This document shows positions 32,201-40,487 of a DNA stretch of 64,000 nucleotides, one piece after another. The notes beneath the pieces were generated by a model, which saw nothing but the letters and a program-made list of their open reading frames with translations, searched no databases and had not been told where the DNA came from. Position 1 is the first letter of the stretch. Every line of letters starts with the position of its first letter. Source of the DNA: Pseudomonas koreensis (GTDB lineage Bacteria > Pseudomonadota > Gammaproteobacteria > Pseudomonadales > Pseudomonadaceae); NCBI RefSeq assembly GCF_024169245.1, contig NZ_JALJWP010000001.1, positions 186,001-250,000 of the forward strand, written 5' to 3'. The position numbers and the translations under genes were made by a program.

Positions 32201-34203
32201 TGCTGGGCACCAGCGACCTGTTCCTGGTCGGTAACGGCCTGGACAACGTGCTGACCGGTAACAGCGGCAACAACATCATTAACGGCCAGGAAGGCGCCGA
32301 CATCATGGCCGGCGGTGCCGGCAACGACACCTACTTCGTCGACAACCTCGGTGATGTGATCATCGAAAACGGCACCTCGCTGACCGAGATCGACACGGTG
32401 CTGTCGTCACTCGCCAACTACACCTTGGGCGCCAACCTGGAAAACCTGACCCTGCGCTTCGCCGACAATATCAACGGCACCGGCAACGCGCTGAACAACG
32501 TCATCACGGGCAACGCTGGCAACAACATTCTGGATGGCGGCGCGGGTGCCGACCGGATGATCGGCGGCCTGGGCAACGACACCTACGTGGTCGATAACGT
32601 CGGCGATGTGGTGGTCGAGACCAGCACACTGGCCAACGAAATCGACACCGTTCGCTCCTCGATCAACTACAGCCTGGGCGCCAATCTGGAAAACATCGTG
32701 TTGATCGGTACGGCCAACCTCAATGCCAACGGCAACACTCTCAACAACGTGATGACCGGTAACAGCGGCAACAACGTGCTCAACGGTGGCGCCGGGTTGG
32801 ACACCATGATCGGTGGCGACGGTGACGACACCTACTACCTCGACCAAAGCGGCGAGCTGGCACTGATCCAGGAAAATGCCAACGAAGGCAGCGACACCCT
32901 GCGCATCTACTACAACGCCACGGCTTCGAACAACACCGTCAACCTCAATCTGGCCAACCTCGGCAACGTCGAAAACGTCTGGCTGATGGGCACCGGCAAC
33001 TACACCGTGCAAGGCAACGCTCAGGACAACTACCTGCTCGGCGGCGCTGGCAATGACACGCTGAACGGCGGCGCCGGCAACGACCGTCTGGACGGCGCAG
33101 CCGGCGCAGACACGCTGGCCGGCGGCACTGGCGACGACACTTACGTGATCGACAACGCCGGCGACAAAGTGAACGAGGCCATCGGTGAAGGCCATGACCG
33201 AGTGCTGAGTAACATCAGTTACACTCTGACCGCCAACGTCGAGGACGGCCAGTTGCTGGGCAGCAGCGATCTGTATCTGGTCGGCAACGATCTGGACAAC
33301 GTGCTGATCGGCAACAACGGCAGCAACATCCTCAACGGTCAGGAAGGTGCTGACACCATGGACGGCGGTGCCGGCAACGACACCTATTTCGTCGACAACG
33401 TCGGTGACGTGATCATCGAAAACGGCACCTCGCTGACCGAAATCGACACCGTGCTGTCGTCGCTGGCCAATTACACCCTGGGCGCGAACCTGGAAAACCT
33501 CACACTGCGTTTCGCCGACAACATCAACGGCACCGGCAACGCGCTGAGCAACGTGATCACCGGTAATGCCGGCAACAACATCCTCGACGGCGGTGCCGGT
33601 GCCGACACCCTGATCGGCGGTCTGGGCAATGACACTTATGTGGTCGATAACGCTGGAGACGTGGTGGTCGAGACCAGCACCCTGGTCAACGAAATCGACA
33701 CCGTGCGTTCCTCGATCAACTACACTCTGGGCGTCAATGTCGAAAACCTGCAACTGACCGGCAGCGCTAACCTGCTGGGCTACGGCAACGCCCTGAACAA
33801 CGTGCTCACCGGCAACGATGGCAACAACGTTCTCAATGGCGGCGCCGGCAACGACACCTTGATCGGTGGTCTGGGCACAGACATGCTCACTGGCGGTACC
33901 GGGGCCGACACGTTTGTCTTCAACGACATCAGCGAAGTCGGTACAGGCGCCCAACGTGATGTCATCTATGACTTCAGCAGCCTGCAGGGTGACAAGATCG
34001 ATCTGTCGGCCTTTGACGCCAATCTCGGCACTGCCGGCCTTGATGCCTTCACCTTTATCGGTTCGGGCGACTTCACCGGTGCCGGTCAACTGCGCTTTGT
34101 CGATCAAGTGCTATCGGGCAACGTCTCCGGCAATGCCGGTGCGGATTTCGAGATTCATCTGATCGGCGTGAACACATTCGCCGCCCAGGATCTTGTGGCC
34201 TGA
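29221..34203 (+). CDS. Giant M10-family (serralysin-like) RTX metalloprotease
   Basis: A 1660-residue protein without a Sec signal peptide. The N-terminal ~290 residues form a zinc protease: HETGHAVGLKH at 159-169 holds the three zinc histidines and catalytic E160; VMSY with M193 is the Met-turn and Y195 the fifth ligand. From about residue 290 on, RTX-like nonapeptides (GGAGNDTYFVDN, GGAGADTLIGG) alternate with NVENL-type beta segments in a super-repeat of about 351 residues (roughly 30088, 31141, 32194 and 33247; the last is partial). The C-terminus ends AAQDLVA: an Asp plus three apolar residues is the type I secretion signal of AprA-type proteases. Classical serralysins have about 480 residues. 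No ABC exporter or inhibitor gene lies nearby, so secretion must use a system elsewhere. Substrate is unknown; adhesion is possible in addition to proteolysis. Confidence 0.9.
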   Translation: MPRPTQSTDSTSSSLTGNTLVNSLISGTQWESTKWYDKSAPTELTFSFINPVSSYFATNYSADNEYNAVFALTANQQVAVISALAAWSAVANIKFSQTTDTITNVGDLRFGGYSLMESGTVAWAYLPGITPKSGDVWIGPETNQANPVQGSYDYLTFVHETGHAVGLKHPFAASPTNSTVLDATLDDVRYTVMSYNDSYSYQPTTPMLLDILAIQSLYGANTLWQAGNTTYSWASNQSVFETIWDAGGVDTIDATNQLNAVRINLNEGAFSQIGKAFLDIKTMTAFNEGLAIAYGAKIENAVGSDNDDSLIGNALDNILNGRGGADTMMGGTGNDTYFVDNIGDTVIETSTLPSEIDTVLSYIDYTLTANVENLTMMGTGNLTATGNALNNVITGNWGQNTLDGGAGADTLIGGGGNDTYIVDNAGDIVVENNEVGGGIDTVKSSVNYSLGANVENIELTGTASLNANGNALNNVMTGNSGNNVLNGGAGVDTMIGGGGDDTYYLDQAAELGLIQENASEGNDTLRVYYNATASNSIVDLNQSNLTNVENVWLMGTGTYTVQGNAQDNYLLGGAGSDNLNGGAGNDRLDGAAGADTLAGGTGDDTYVIDNAGDVIIEGVGEGHDRVLSNIGYTMSANIEDGQLLGTSDLFLVGNGLDNVLTGNSGNNIINGQEGADIMAGGAGNDTYFVDNLGDVIIENGTSLTEIDTVLSSLANYTLGANLENLTLRFADNINGTGNALNNVITGNAGNNILDGGAGADRMIGGLGNDTYVVDNVGDVVVETSTLANEIDTVRSSINYSLGANLENIVLTGTANLNANGNTLNNVMTGNSGNNVLNGGAGLDTMIGGDGDDTYYLDQSGELALIQENANEGSDTLRIYYNATPMTNFVNLNLGNLTNVENVWLMGTGGYNVQGNSLNNYLLGSASADTLQGGAGNDRLDGAAGADTLIGGSGDDTYVIDNAGDVVIELGGEGRDLVLSNVGYTLTANIEDGQLLGTSDLFLVGNGLDNVLTGNSGNNIINGQEGADIMAGGAGNDTYFVDNLGDVIIENGTSLTEIDTVLSSLANYTLGANLENLTLRFADNINGTGNALNNVITGNAGNNILDGGAGADRMIGGLGNDTYVVDNVGDVVVETSTLANEIDTVRSSINYSLGANLENIVLIGTANLNANGNTLNNVMTGNSGNNVLNGGAGLDTMIGGDGDDTYYLDQSGELALIQENANEGSDTLRIYYNATASNNTVNLNLANLGNVENVWLMGTGNYTVQGNAQDNYLLGGAGNDTLNGGAGNDRLDGAAGADTLAGGTGDDTYVIDNAGDKVNEAIGEGHDRVLSNISYTLTANVEDGQLLGSSDLYLVGNDLDNVLIGNNGSNILNGQEGADTMDGGAGNDTYFVDNVGDVIIENGTSLTEIDTVLSSLANYTLGANLENLTLRFADNINGTGNALSNVITGNAGNNILDGGAGADTLIGGLGNDTYVVDNAGDVVVETSTLVNEIDTVRSSINYTLGVNVENLQLTGSANLLGYGNALNNVLTGNDGNNVLNGGAGNDTLIGGLGTDMLTGGTGADTFVFNDISEVGTGAQRDVIYDFSSLQGDKIDLSAFDANLGTAGLDAFTFIGSGDFTGAGQLRFVDQVLSGNVSGNAGADFEIHLIGVNTFAAQDLVA
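31141..33246 (+). repeat. Tandem ~1,053-bp super-repeats inside the protease gene
   Basis: Units start near 31141 and 32194 and are almost identical over about 725 bp: only a few differences were seen, for example ttgggcgcaaac/ttgggcgccaac and ttgaccggt/ttgatcggt, the latter changing T to I. The unit before (30088) and the partial one after (33247) are more diverged at the same register. This pattern indicates recent unequal recombination or gene conversion. Confidence 0.85.
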
Positions 34204-34245
34204 GTGCAGTGAACTGACCGTTCTGCGCAATGCAGAACGGCGCAC

Positions 34246-34281
34246 GAAAAAACGCCCCGACCTGTCGGGGCGTTCTTTTTT
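34246..34281. terminator. Bidirectional terminator between the protease and LuxR-type genes
   Basis: AACGCCCCGA/TCGGGGCGTT stem with a 4-nt loop, flanked by six A and six T; it can serve both convergent genes. A second hairpin CCGTTCTGC/GCAGAACGG lies just before it (34219-34240). Confidence 0.88.
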
Positions 34282-34299
34282 ATGGTTTGGCAGCAACCG

Positions 34300-37035
34300 T
34301 TATGCCAACACACCCAGTTCTTTGGCCCGCGCCACTGCTTGGGTACGTCGCTCCACGCCCAGCTTGCTGTTGATGTGGCTGGCATGGGTTTTCACTGTGT
34401 GCAGTGAAATGAACAACTGATCACTGATTTCCTGATTCGAACAGCCTTGGGCAATCAGTCGCAGAACTGCCAATTCCCGACTACTGAGCTGTTCCGTCGC
34501 TGAAATCTCAGCGATTACCCGGGCCGCTGGCTGCGGAAAATGCTCCAGCAATTGCTGGCATACAGGCGCCTGAGCGACCGCCATCAATTGCCCGCGCAAC
34601 CAGTCTGGATGTGCCTTGACCAAGGCATCGAAAGGCTGCAAAACCCCTCCGCTAGCCGCCTCCAGCGCCAGCGCCAGCGTTTTGCGCGCCTCCGCTTCCC
34701 CTGCCGCCCCCAAGAGCAAGGCGACTTTCTGGGTCAGCGCCATCACGCTGAGCAACTGGCGACCGGTTTGCTGTCCGTTTTCATGCAGCACGTTCAGACG
34801 CCCTTCCGCGAGCATCGGCTGCCCCTGAATGACATCCAGTAGCGCCTGTTGCAGTTCGACGTGCAACGGCAGTTGCGGATGGAATTCCGGTGGTGCCGCA
34901 GCGCGTTCGCCGGTGTAGGTCTGGCCCAGTCGCGCCAGCCAGGCTTCGGCCAGATCGGTGCGGCCCTGGGCCAGCCACAGTTCGCATTTGACCAAGGTGA
35001 TCATCGCCAGGTAGTAGATCGGCGGCACGTCCCAGATGTGCATCAGGCGTTCGGCTTCGGCGAGTTCAGCGAAGGCCTTGGCGAATTCGCCGTTGGCGCC
35101 GTCGAGGCGAGCGATCACGCAATGGCCGATCAGCACGCTGATGTCACGACAGGCACGGGCTTCACCGATCCCGGCCAACAACTGCACGCGCGCCGCTTGC
35201 GGCTGCAAACGCATCGCCAGCAGGAAACCTTGATAAAGCGTCAGCCGCGCGCGCACGGCGTACAGGCGTTGCGGCGACAAACCACGAAGGCGTTCCAGGC
35301 CCTGATGCACTTCATCCAGCGCGCGCAGAATCTCGCCACGCGATTGCAAAACCCGCGCCCTGTCGTAATGCGCCAACGCTTCGAATAATGGATTGCCGAC
35401 CCGTTGCGCCAGCTCGAGGGATTCGCGGTTCAGGCCACGGGCGCGCCATAGATCACCGTCGGCGATCGCCAGATTGGACAAGGTCGACAGACACATCAGG
35501 CGCTGGCCGTAACGCTTGGCCGGCAGGCTCTCCAGCGCTTCGCTGCAATAACGCAGGGTCAGTTCGCGGTGGCCGCGCCCGCGAGCGATGATCCCGCTCA
35601 GCGCCAGCCATTGCGCCAGCATCGACTTTTGCGCCGTGGCCGAAGGCGCCGGCAGGAAGCGGCTCAAATGGCTGGCCAACTCTTCGGCGGCATCGAGCTG
35701 GCAGGCCAGCCCCAGTGCCCAGCTGTAGAGCACGATCAGCCGAGGCGTGCTGATCAGCAGGCTGTCGGGCAAGTCCATTTTCCAGCGCAGCAGCATGCCG
35801 ACGTTCTGCTCGGCGAGCAGCTGTTCTTCGGACAGGTTCTGTACCAGGTTCGCCGCGACGTCGAGATGCCCGGCACGCAAGGCCTGCTCCACCGCTTCGT
35901 CGAGCAAACCCTGCGCATTGAACCAGCGACAGGCACGCAAATGCAGGGTGGCGGTGGGCACCATCGCCTGGGCGATCGGCCGGCTGCGCAGCAAGTCAGA
36001 GAACAAATGGTGATAGCGATACCAGTGACCGTGCTCGTCCAGCGGCACCAGAAACACTTGATGGGCGAGCAGAAAGCGCAGGATCTCGGCGCTGTCATGG
36101 GCTTCGCGGACGGCATCGCACAGCTCGCTGCAAAAGCGTTCCTGAGGGGCAGTTTCGTAGAGAAAGGATTGCACTTCGGCTGGCAGGCAATCGATGACTT
36201 CTTCGAGCAGATAGTCGCGAATCAGCCCTTCCCCGCCGTTCAATGCTTGCGGCAGCGCTGAATCGTTGCCCGCCTCGGCCACCGCCAGCAACCAGAAGCG
36301 CAGACCGGCGACCCAGCCTTCGCTGCGCTGGATCAGGCTTTCCAGTGCCTCGCCGCGCAGTGAGCTGCTGTGGCGATCGAGCAAAGTCAGGGCTTCGTCG
36401 TGGGTGAGGCGCAAGTCCTGTTCGTGCAGCTCGAGCAACTGACGGGACAGGCGCAAACGCGCCAGGTGCCAGTCCGGGCGCTGCCGACTGGTGACCATCA
36501 CCAGCAAGCCTTCTGGCAGATGATTGAGGAAAAATTGCAAGCAACGATCCAGCACCGGCCCTTGGGCAAGGTGATAATCGTCGAGTACCAGCAGCAACGG
36601 TGCAGCAGGATCCAGGTGCAGCGCCAGTTCGTCGAGCAGACCGTCGAGCCACTCCTCAAATGCGAACGGCTGATGACGCTGACGCATTTTCAGCAGGCCA
36701 AGAGCACCGGCGCCCAAGGCCGGAAAATAATCCTGCAAACCTTCAAGCAAGCGCTCAAGAAAACGCCCCGGATCGCTGTCTCGCGGACTCAAGCCTAACC
36801 AAAGACTTTGCCAGTGCGCCGGCAGGCTCTGACAGAACTCCACCGCCAGCGAGCTCTTGCCGAACCCGGCGGGGGCGCTGACCAGCAGCAACCGACCACC
36901 GAGCCCGGCCTGCAGACGCTGGCAGAGGCGCGGTCGCAGGACATAGCCGTCAGGCAGCGGCGGGCGGAAAAAACGCCCGTCCAGTGCTGCGACGGTGATG
37001 CTTGCGGGACCCGGAAGTGGGGACAGATCAGTCAT
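34300..37035 (-). CDS. MalT/AlkS-like large ATP-binding LuxR-family regulator
   Basis: A 911-residue STAND-type regulator. Walker A is APAGFGKSS (about 54-62) and Walker B LLLVLDD (147-153) followed by YH. The middle of about 500 residues is helical and TPR-like. The C-terminal 62 residues are a LuxR helix-turn-helix (LSSRELAVLRLIAQG, ISLHTVKTHASHINSKLGV). This architecture is shared with MalT and the alkane regulator AlkS, which are activated by a small ligand plus ATP. Neighbouring genes for two envelope proteins (DUF1329, DUF1302) and an acyl-CoA ligase point to control of hydrophobic-substrate or fatty-ester use. Three phased GCTACA repeats lie in front of the gene. Confidence 0.9.
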   Translation of the reverse strand: MTDLSPLPGPASITVAALDGRFFRPPLPDGYVLRPRLCQRLQAGLGGRLLLVSAPAGFGKSSLAVEFCQSLPAHWQSLWLGLSPRDSDPGRFLERLLEGLQDYFPALGAGALGLLKMRQRHQPFAFEEWLDGLLDELALHLDPAAPLLLVLDDYHLAQGPVLDRCLQFFLNHLPEGLLVMVTSRQRPDWHLARLRLSRQLLELHEQDLRLTHDEALTLLDRHSSSLRGEALESLIQRSEGWVAGLRFWLLAVAEAGNDSALPQALNGGEGLIRDYLLEEVIDCLPAEVQSFLYETAPQERFCSELCDAVREAHDSAEILRFLLAHQVFLVPLDEHGHWYRYHHLFSDLLRSRPIAQAMVPTATLHLRACRWFNAQGLLDEAVEQALRAGHLDVAANLVQNLSEEQLLAEQNVGMLLRWKMDLPDSLLISTPRLIVLYSWALGLACQLDAAEELASHLSRFLPAPSATAQKSMLAQWLALSGIIARGRGHRELTLRYCSEALESLPAKRYGQRLMCLSTLSNLAIADGDLWRARGLNRESLELAQRVGNPLFEALAHYDRARVLQSRGEILRALDEVHQGLERLRGLSPQRLYAVRARLTLYQGFLLAMRLQPQAARVQLLAGIGEARACRDISVLIGHCVIARLDGANGEFAKAFAELAEAERLMHIWDVPPIYYLAMITLVKCELWLAQGRTDLAEAWLARLGQTYTGERAAAPPEFHPQLPLHVELQQALLDVIQGQPMLAEGRLNVLHENGQQTGRQLLSVMALTQKVALLLGAAGEAEARKTLALALEAASGGVLQPFDALVKAHPDWLRGQLMAVAQAPVCQQLLEHFPQPAARVIAEISATEQLSSRELAVLRLIAQGCSNQEISDQLFISLHTVKTHASHINSKLGVERRTQAVARAKELGVLA

Positions 37036-37118
37036 GGCCGGCTCTTGTTCGAATTGCTGTTGGCGGCGTTGCAGATGTCCGCAGCCTAGCCTTAATCGAA
37101 CCGGTTATGAAGGTTGCT

Positions 37119-37145
37119 GCTACAAATGGCTACAAAAAGGCTACA
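37119..37145 (-). promoter_or_regulatory. Three helically phased GCTACA repeats upstream of the LuxR-type gene
   Basis: GCTACA starts at 37119, 37129 and 37140 (spacings 10 and 11 bp), seen as TGTAGC on the coding strand about 85-110 bp upstream of the start codon at 37035. A possible promoter follows it on the minus strand: TTCATA, 17 bp, TAGGCT. One-turn spacing suits a multimeric activator or autoregulator. No protein is assigned. Confidence 0.45.
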
Positions 37146-37149
37146 GACA

Positions 37150-37181
37150 CAAAAACGCCCCGAACCGGTCGGGGCGTTTTC
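37150..37181. terminator. Terminator after the DUF1329 gene
   Basis: AAAACGCCCCGA/TCGGGGCGTTTT stem with a short loop; A and T tracts on both sides. It ends the minus-strand DUF1302-DUF1329 transcript before the regulator gene. Confidence 0.85.
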
Positions 37182-37210
37182 ACGAGGATGCGGCCTCGGT
37201 TTACGCAGGT

Positions 37211-38575
37211 TTAGCGAACACCGTCCTGACGCAGAGCGGCCGGGGTGAAGTCGCTGGTGGTGGCAGTGAAGCCGAAGTCATACGCCTGCTTCTCTTCGTT
37301 CTTCATGCCCAGTGCCAGATAACGGCCGGACTGCAGGTCGTAGAGCGTTTCGAGGGCGTACCACGGCACTTGCTTGTCGTAGTAGTTCTCGGCATGCGCC
37401 TCGGCTACGCGCCACAGCTGACCACGACCGTCGTAGTGGTCGATCACCGCGGCTTGCCAGGTGTCCTCGTCGATGTAGAAGTCACGCTTGGCGTAGATGT
37501 GGCGCTGACCTTCTTTCAGGGTCGCCACTACGTGCCAGACGCGGCGCAGCTCGTAACGTGCCAGGTCCTGGTTGATGTGGCCGGCCTTGATGATGTCCGA
37601 GTACTTGAGCTTCGGATCGTCGAGTTTGTAGCTGTCGGAGGCGATGTACATCTCTTTCTTGCCTTCGAGCTTCCAGTCGTAACGATCCGGCGCACCGTTG
37701 TACATGTCGAGGTTGTCCGAGGTACGCAGGCCGTCGGCCGCAGTACCCGGGCCGTCATACGACACTTGCGGTGCGCGACGCACGCGACGCTGACCGGCGT
37801 TGTAGACCCACGCCGAACGCGGCTCTTTGACCTGGTCCAGCGTTTCGTGCACCAGCAGTACGCCACCGGCCAGACGCGCCGGCGCGGTCACTTTCTGCTT
37901 GAAGTAGAACAGGATGTTGCCCGGGTTCGCCGGATCGTAGTCCTTCATCTTGTCGCGGAACACGAACTGATCCTGGAAGTACACCAGGCTGTACGAGCCG
38001 TTCGGTTGCGGCGTGGCCTGGGTCACCAGACGGGTCACGCTGCCACCGCGATAGCGGGTGATGTGGTTCCAGATCACTTCCACACCGGTTTTCGGGATCG
38101 GGAACGGCACGGCGGTATCGAAGTTTTCCAGACCATTGCCGCCGGACACCAGATTGGTGCTGGTGGCGTTCTTCTTGATGGCGGCGAACACGTCATCCGG
38201 CACGGTGGCGCCGCGATGGGACGGATAGACCGGCATCTTGAAGGTTTCCGGATAGCGCTTGAACATCGCGTACTGGCCCGGGGCAAGCTTGTCCTTGTAC
38301 TTGTCGACATCCTTGGCAGTGATGGTGAACAGCGGCTGCTCACTGGCGTAAGGGTTGGACAGGAAGCCCTTGCTGTCGACGCTGCCGGCATTTTTCGGCA
38401 ACGGTTTCCACGCAGGGATCGAACCGTCGGCATTACCGGCCATTTCCGCGCCCATCGGCGTCAGGCTCTTGCCCAGCTTATCCGCTTCGGCAGCAGGCAC
38501 CGCCGCCATGACACTGCTCGCCAGCAGCGACAGGCCCAGAACACCGGCGTGGAACAGACTCTTTGTTATTTTCAT
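37211..38575 (-). CDS. DUF1329 family exported protein
   Basis: A 454-residue protein with a Sec signal peptide (KSLFHAGVLGLSLLASSVMAA, cleavage near residue 25) and a DUF1329 domain over the rest, a family of periplasmic or outer-membrane-associated proteins with a lipoprotein-carrier-like fold. It ends shortly after TTSDFTPAALRQDGVR. It lies 22 bp behind the DUF1302 gene and is surely co-transcribed. DUF1302/DUF1329 pairs accompany sterol, ester or fatty-acid catabolic genes and have been suggested to move hydrophobic molecules across the envelope; the exact function is not established. Confidence 0.9.
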   Translation of the reverse strand: MKITKSLFHAGVLGLSLLASSVMAAVPAAEADKLGKSLTPMGAEMAGNADGSIPAWKPLPKNAGSVDSKGFLSNPYASEQPLFTITAKDVDKYKDKLAPGQYAMFKRYPETFKMPVYPSHRGATVPDDVFAAIKKNATSTNLVSGGNGLENFDTAVPFPIPKTGVEVIWNHITRYRGGSVTRLVTQATPQPNGSYSLVYFQDQFVFRDKMKDYDPANPGNILFYFKQKVTAPARLAGGVLLVHETLDQVKEPRSAWVYNAGQRRVRRAPQVSYDGPGTAADGLRTSDNLDMYNGAPDRYDWKLEGKKEMYIASDSYKLDDPKLKYSDIIKAGHINQDLARYELRRVWHVVATLKEGQRHIYAKRDFYIDEDTWQAAVIDHYDGRGQLWRVAEAHAENYYDKQVPWYALETLYDLQSGRYLALGMKNEEKQAYDFGFTATTSDFTPAALRQDGVR

Positions 38576-38597
38576 AAATTCGTTCGTCCTGAAGTGC

Positions 38598-40487
38598 TTA
38601 GAAGTTCACGCCGAAGCTGAGCGCCACGAAGTCGCGGTCATCCACGGTGGTGTACTTGCCGTCGAAGAAATTGGTGTAGGCCAGGCTCGCGGTGTAGGTG
38701 TTCTGGTATTCGGCATCGACGCCCAGGCTGACCGCTTTGCGACCTTCCTCGAAGTTGCCGCCAGGGCCTGGCGAGTAACCGCTGACGTCGTGGGACCAGG
38801 CCACGTTCGGCTTGAGGTTCACGCCGGCAAACACGTCGTTGTATTCCCAGATGGCACGACCACGGTAGCCCCAGGACATCGAGGTGGTGAAACCGTCGTT
38901 GTCGCAATTGCGGCTGCGGTTGTTCTGTGGCGAGCCTGGCCCGGCGCCATTGATGGTGCCGTTGTTGAGAATGTTGACGCAGGTGTTGGTGGTGCCGGTG
39001 GCCGGCAATTCACCCGGACCATAGACCGGGTCACGGCCATACCGTTTTTCGGATCGGCTTTCCAGCCCGCCCACGTAAGTCATGCCGACCTCGCCGACCA
39101 GGGTCATACGGCTGGCGCCCATGACCTGATCGAAAAAGTGCGTGAACGTGGTCTGCAGCTGGGTGATTTCCTTACGCTCGTAACCGTGCAGATCCTGGCC
39201 GGGCACGCCGTTGAGCAGCGAGGCATTGGCATACGGACCGCCCAAAGGGCGAACGCCGGCAAACAGGATATCGGTCGAATTCAGTTGCACCGGAGCGTTC
39301 GGACGGTAGCTGATCTCACCGCTCCACGCCGTACCGGTAGGCAGGGTGGTGGAGAAGCTCAGGCCGTAGAGGCGGATATCTTCCGGATACTCGACGAAGT
39401 AATTGGAGTTGCCCGCAACCAGCAGCGGGCCCAGCGCCTGGAACGGTCCTGGCAGTGCAGCGACAGTGTTGTAGACCGACTGCGGCGCACCGGTGGCGCT
39501 GAAGATCGGCGCACGGCTGTGGTAATTCATGAAGTACGCACCGAACTCGGTGTCCAACGGTTCGTACATGTACTTGAAGGACACACCGTACTGGCCGCTG
39601 TCGCGAGCATCGCGGTCCGGACCACGGCGCACCAGCACACCCTCCTCGTTGACGTTCACGCCGTTGGCCCCCAAAGGCCCCAGGGCAATCGCCGGAATCT
39701 GCGAACGCTTGTTCAGCACGCGCAAGTTGTTGTCGCAACCGTCCGCAATGATGTCGGGCTGAGAGAAGAATGTGCCGCAGTTGTCGACGACAGTCTGGTC
39801 CCACTCCAGTTGGTAGAACGCTTCGGCCGAGAGGTTATCGGTGAGGCTCTGAGACACGTAGAACATGTTGACCGGAATCAGGCCTTCCTTGATTTCGGCA
39901 CCCGGACGACGGAACGCGGACACGTCGATCGGGTTGATCGAGTTGATGCCGCCGCCGATGAAGGTACTTTCACCCCAGCTCACCACCTGCTTGCCCAGAC
40001 GCACGGAACCCGGCTGATCGGCAATCGCGTAGTTGTGGTAGACGAAGGCGTCGAGGATCTGCCCGCCGGAGGACTTGGCGCCCTCTTTGCGGTTGCTGTC
40101 GCTGATGTCTTTGAACTGGCGGCTCTCGTCCTTCAGTTCAAAGTCGTACCAGTATTTGCCCCGGACGAATACGCCGGTGTCGCCGTATTTCAGTTCAAGG
40201 TCATGGATACCCTTGAAGATCTTCGAAAAGGTTTCGCCGCTTTTGAAGTTGGCGTGACCGTCATCGGAGGTCTGTGACAGGCCATGGCCGCCATTGTTGA
40301 CGCCGATGAGGTTCTTGTTCGGGCTCTGCGTGGACCAACTGGCACCAATCGACAGGGACGAGTCGAACTGGCCTTCGATTTCACCGACGTTGAAACTGAC
40401 GCCGAATGCAGGCCCGGCGAGCGAGGAGGCAAGACTGACCGCCAGAGGCAGTTTCGCCCGGCGCCAGAACTGGTTTGCTGAGGTCAT
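38598..40487 (-). CDS. DUF1302 family outer-membrane protein
   Basis: A 629-residue protein with an N-terminal signal (ANQFWRRAKLPLAVSLASSL, then AGPAFG) and DUF1302 over most of its length. Many alternating aromatic/polar strands and a terminal Phe (VALSFGVNF) indicate an outer-membrane beta-barrel. The ATG at 40487 has GGAG 9 nt upstream. It is the first gene of a two-gene unit with DUF1329. An uncommon pair of cysteines (VDNCGTFFSQPDIIADGC and NTCVNILNN) may form disulfides. Transport of a hydrophobic substrate is the likeliest role, by inference from family context. Confidence 0.9.
   Translation of the reverse strand: MTSANQFWRRAKLPLAVSLASSLAGPAFGVSFNVGEIEGQFDSSLSIGASWSTQSPNKNLIGVNNGGHGLSQTSDDGHANFKSGETFSKIFKGIHDLELKYGDTGVFVRGKYWYDFELKDESRQFKDISDSNRKEGAKSSGGQILDAFVYHNYAIADQPGSVRLGKQVVSWGESTFIGGGINSINPIDVSAFRRPGAEIKEGLIPVNMFYVSQSLTDNLSAEAFYQLEWDQTVVDNCGTFFSQPDIIADGCDNNLRVLNKRSQIPAIALGPLGANGVNVNEEGVLVRRGPDRDARDSGQYGVSFKYMYEPLDTEFGAYFMNYHSRAPIFSATGAPQSVYNTVAALPGPFQALGPLLVAGNSNYFVEYPEDIRLYGLSFSTTLPTGTAWSGEISYRPNAPVQLNSTDILFAGVRPLGGPYANASLLNGVPGQDLHGYERKEITQLQTTFTHFFDQVMGASRMTLVGEVGMTYVGGLESRSEKRYGRDPVYGPGELPATGTTNTCVNILNNGTINGAGPGSPQNNRSRNCDNDGFTTSMSWGYRGRAIWEYNDVFAGVNLKPNVAWSHDVSGYSPGPGGNFEEGRKAVSLGVDAEYQNTYTASLAYTNFFDGKYTTVDDRDFVALSFGVNF

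Noticed and set aside
30088..34107. Long minus-strand frames (333, 281 and 566 residues) opposite the protease repeats
   Set aside because: The repeats keep the opposite frame open; the product is a low-complexity VVDDVGVV-type antisense copy.
29221..34203. CRISPR-like regular repeats
   Set aside because: The repeats are coding RTX nonapeptides and 1,053-bp units with no unique spacers or cas genes.
36995..40277. Plus-strand frames of 541 and 640 residues over the DUF1329 and DUF1302 genes
   Set aside because: Both minus-strand proteins have signal peptides and family identity; the plus-strand frames have none.
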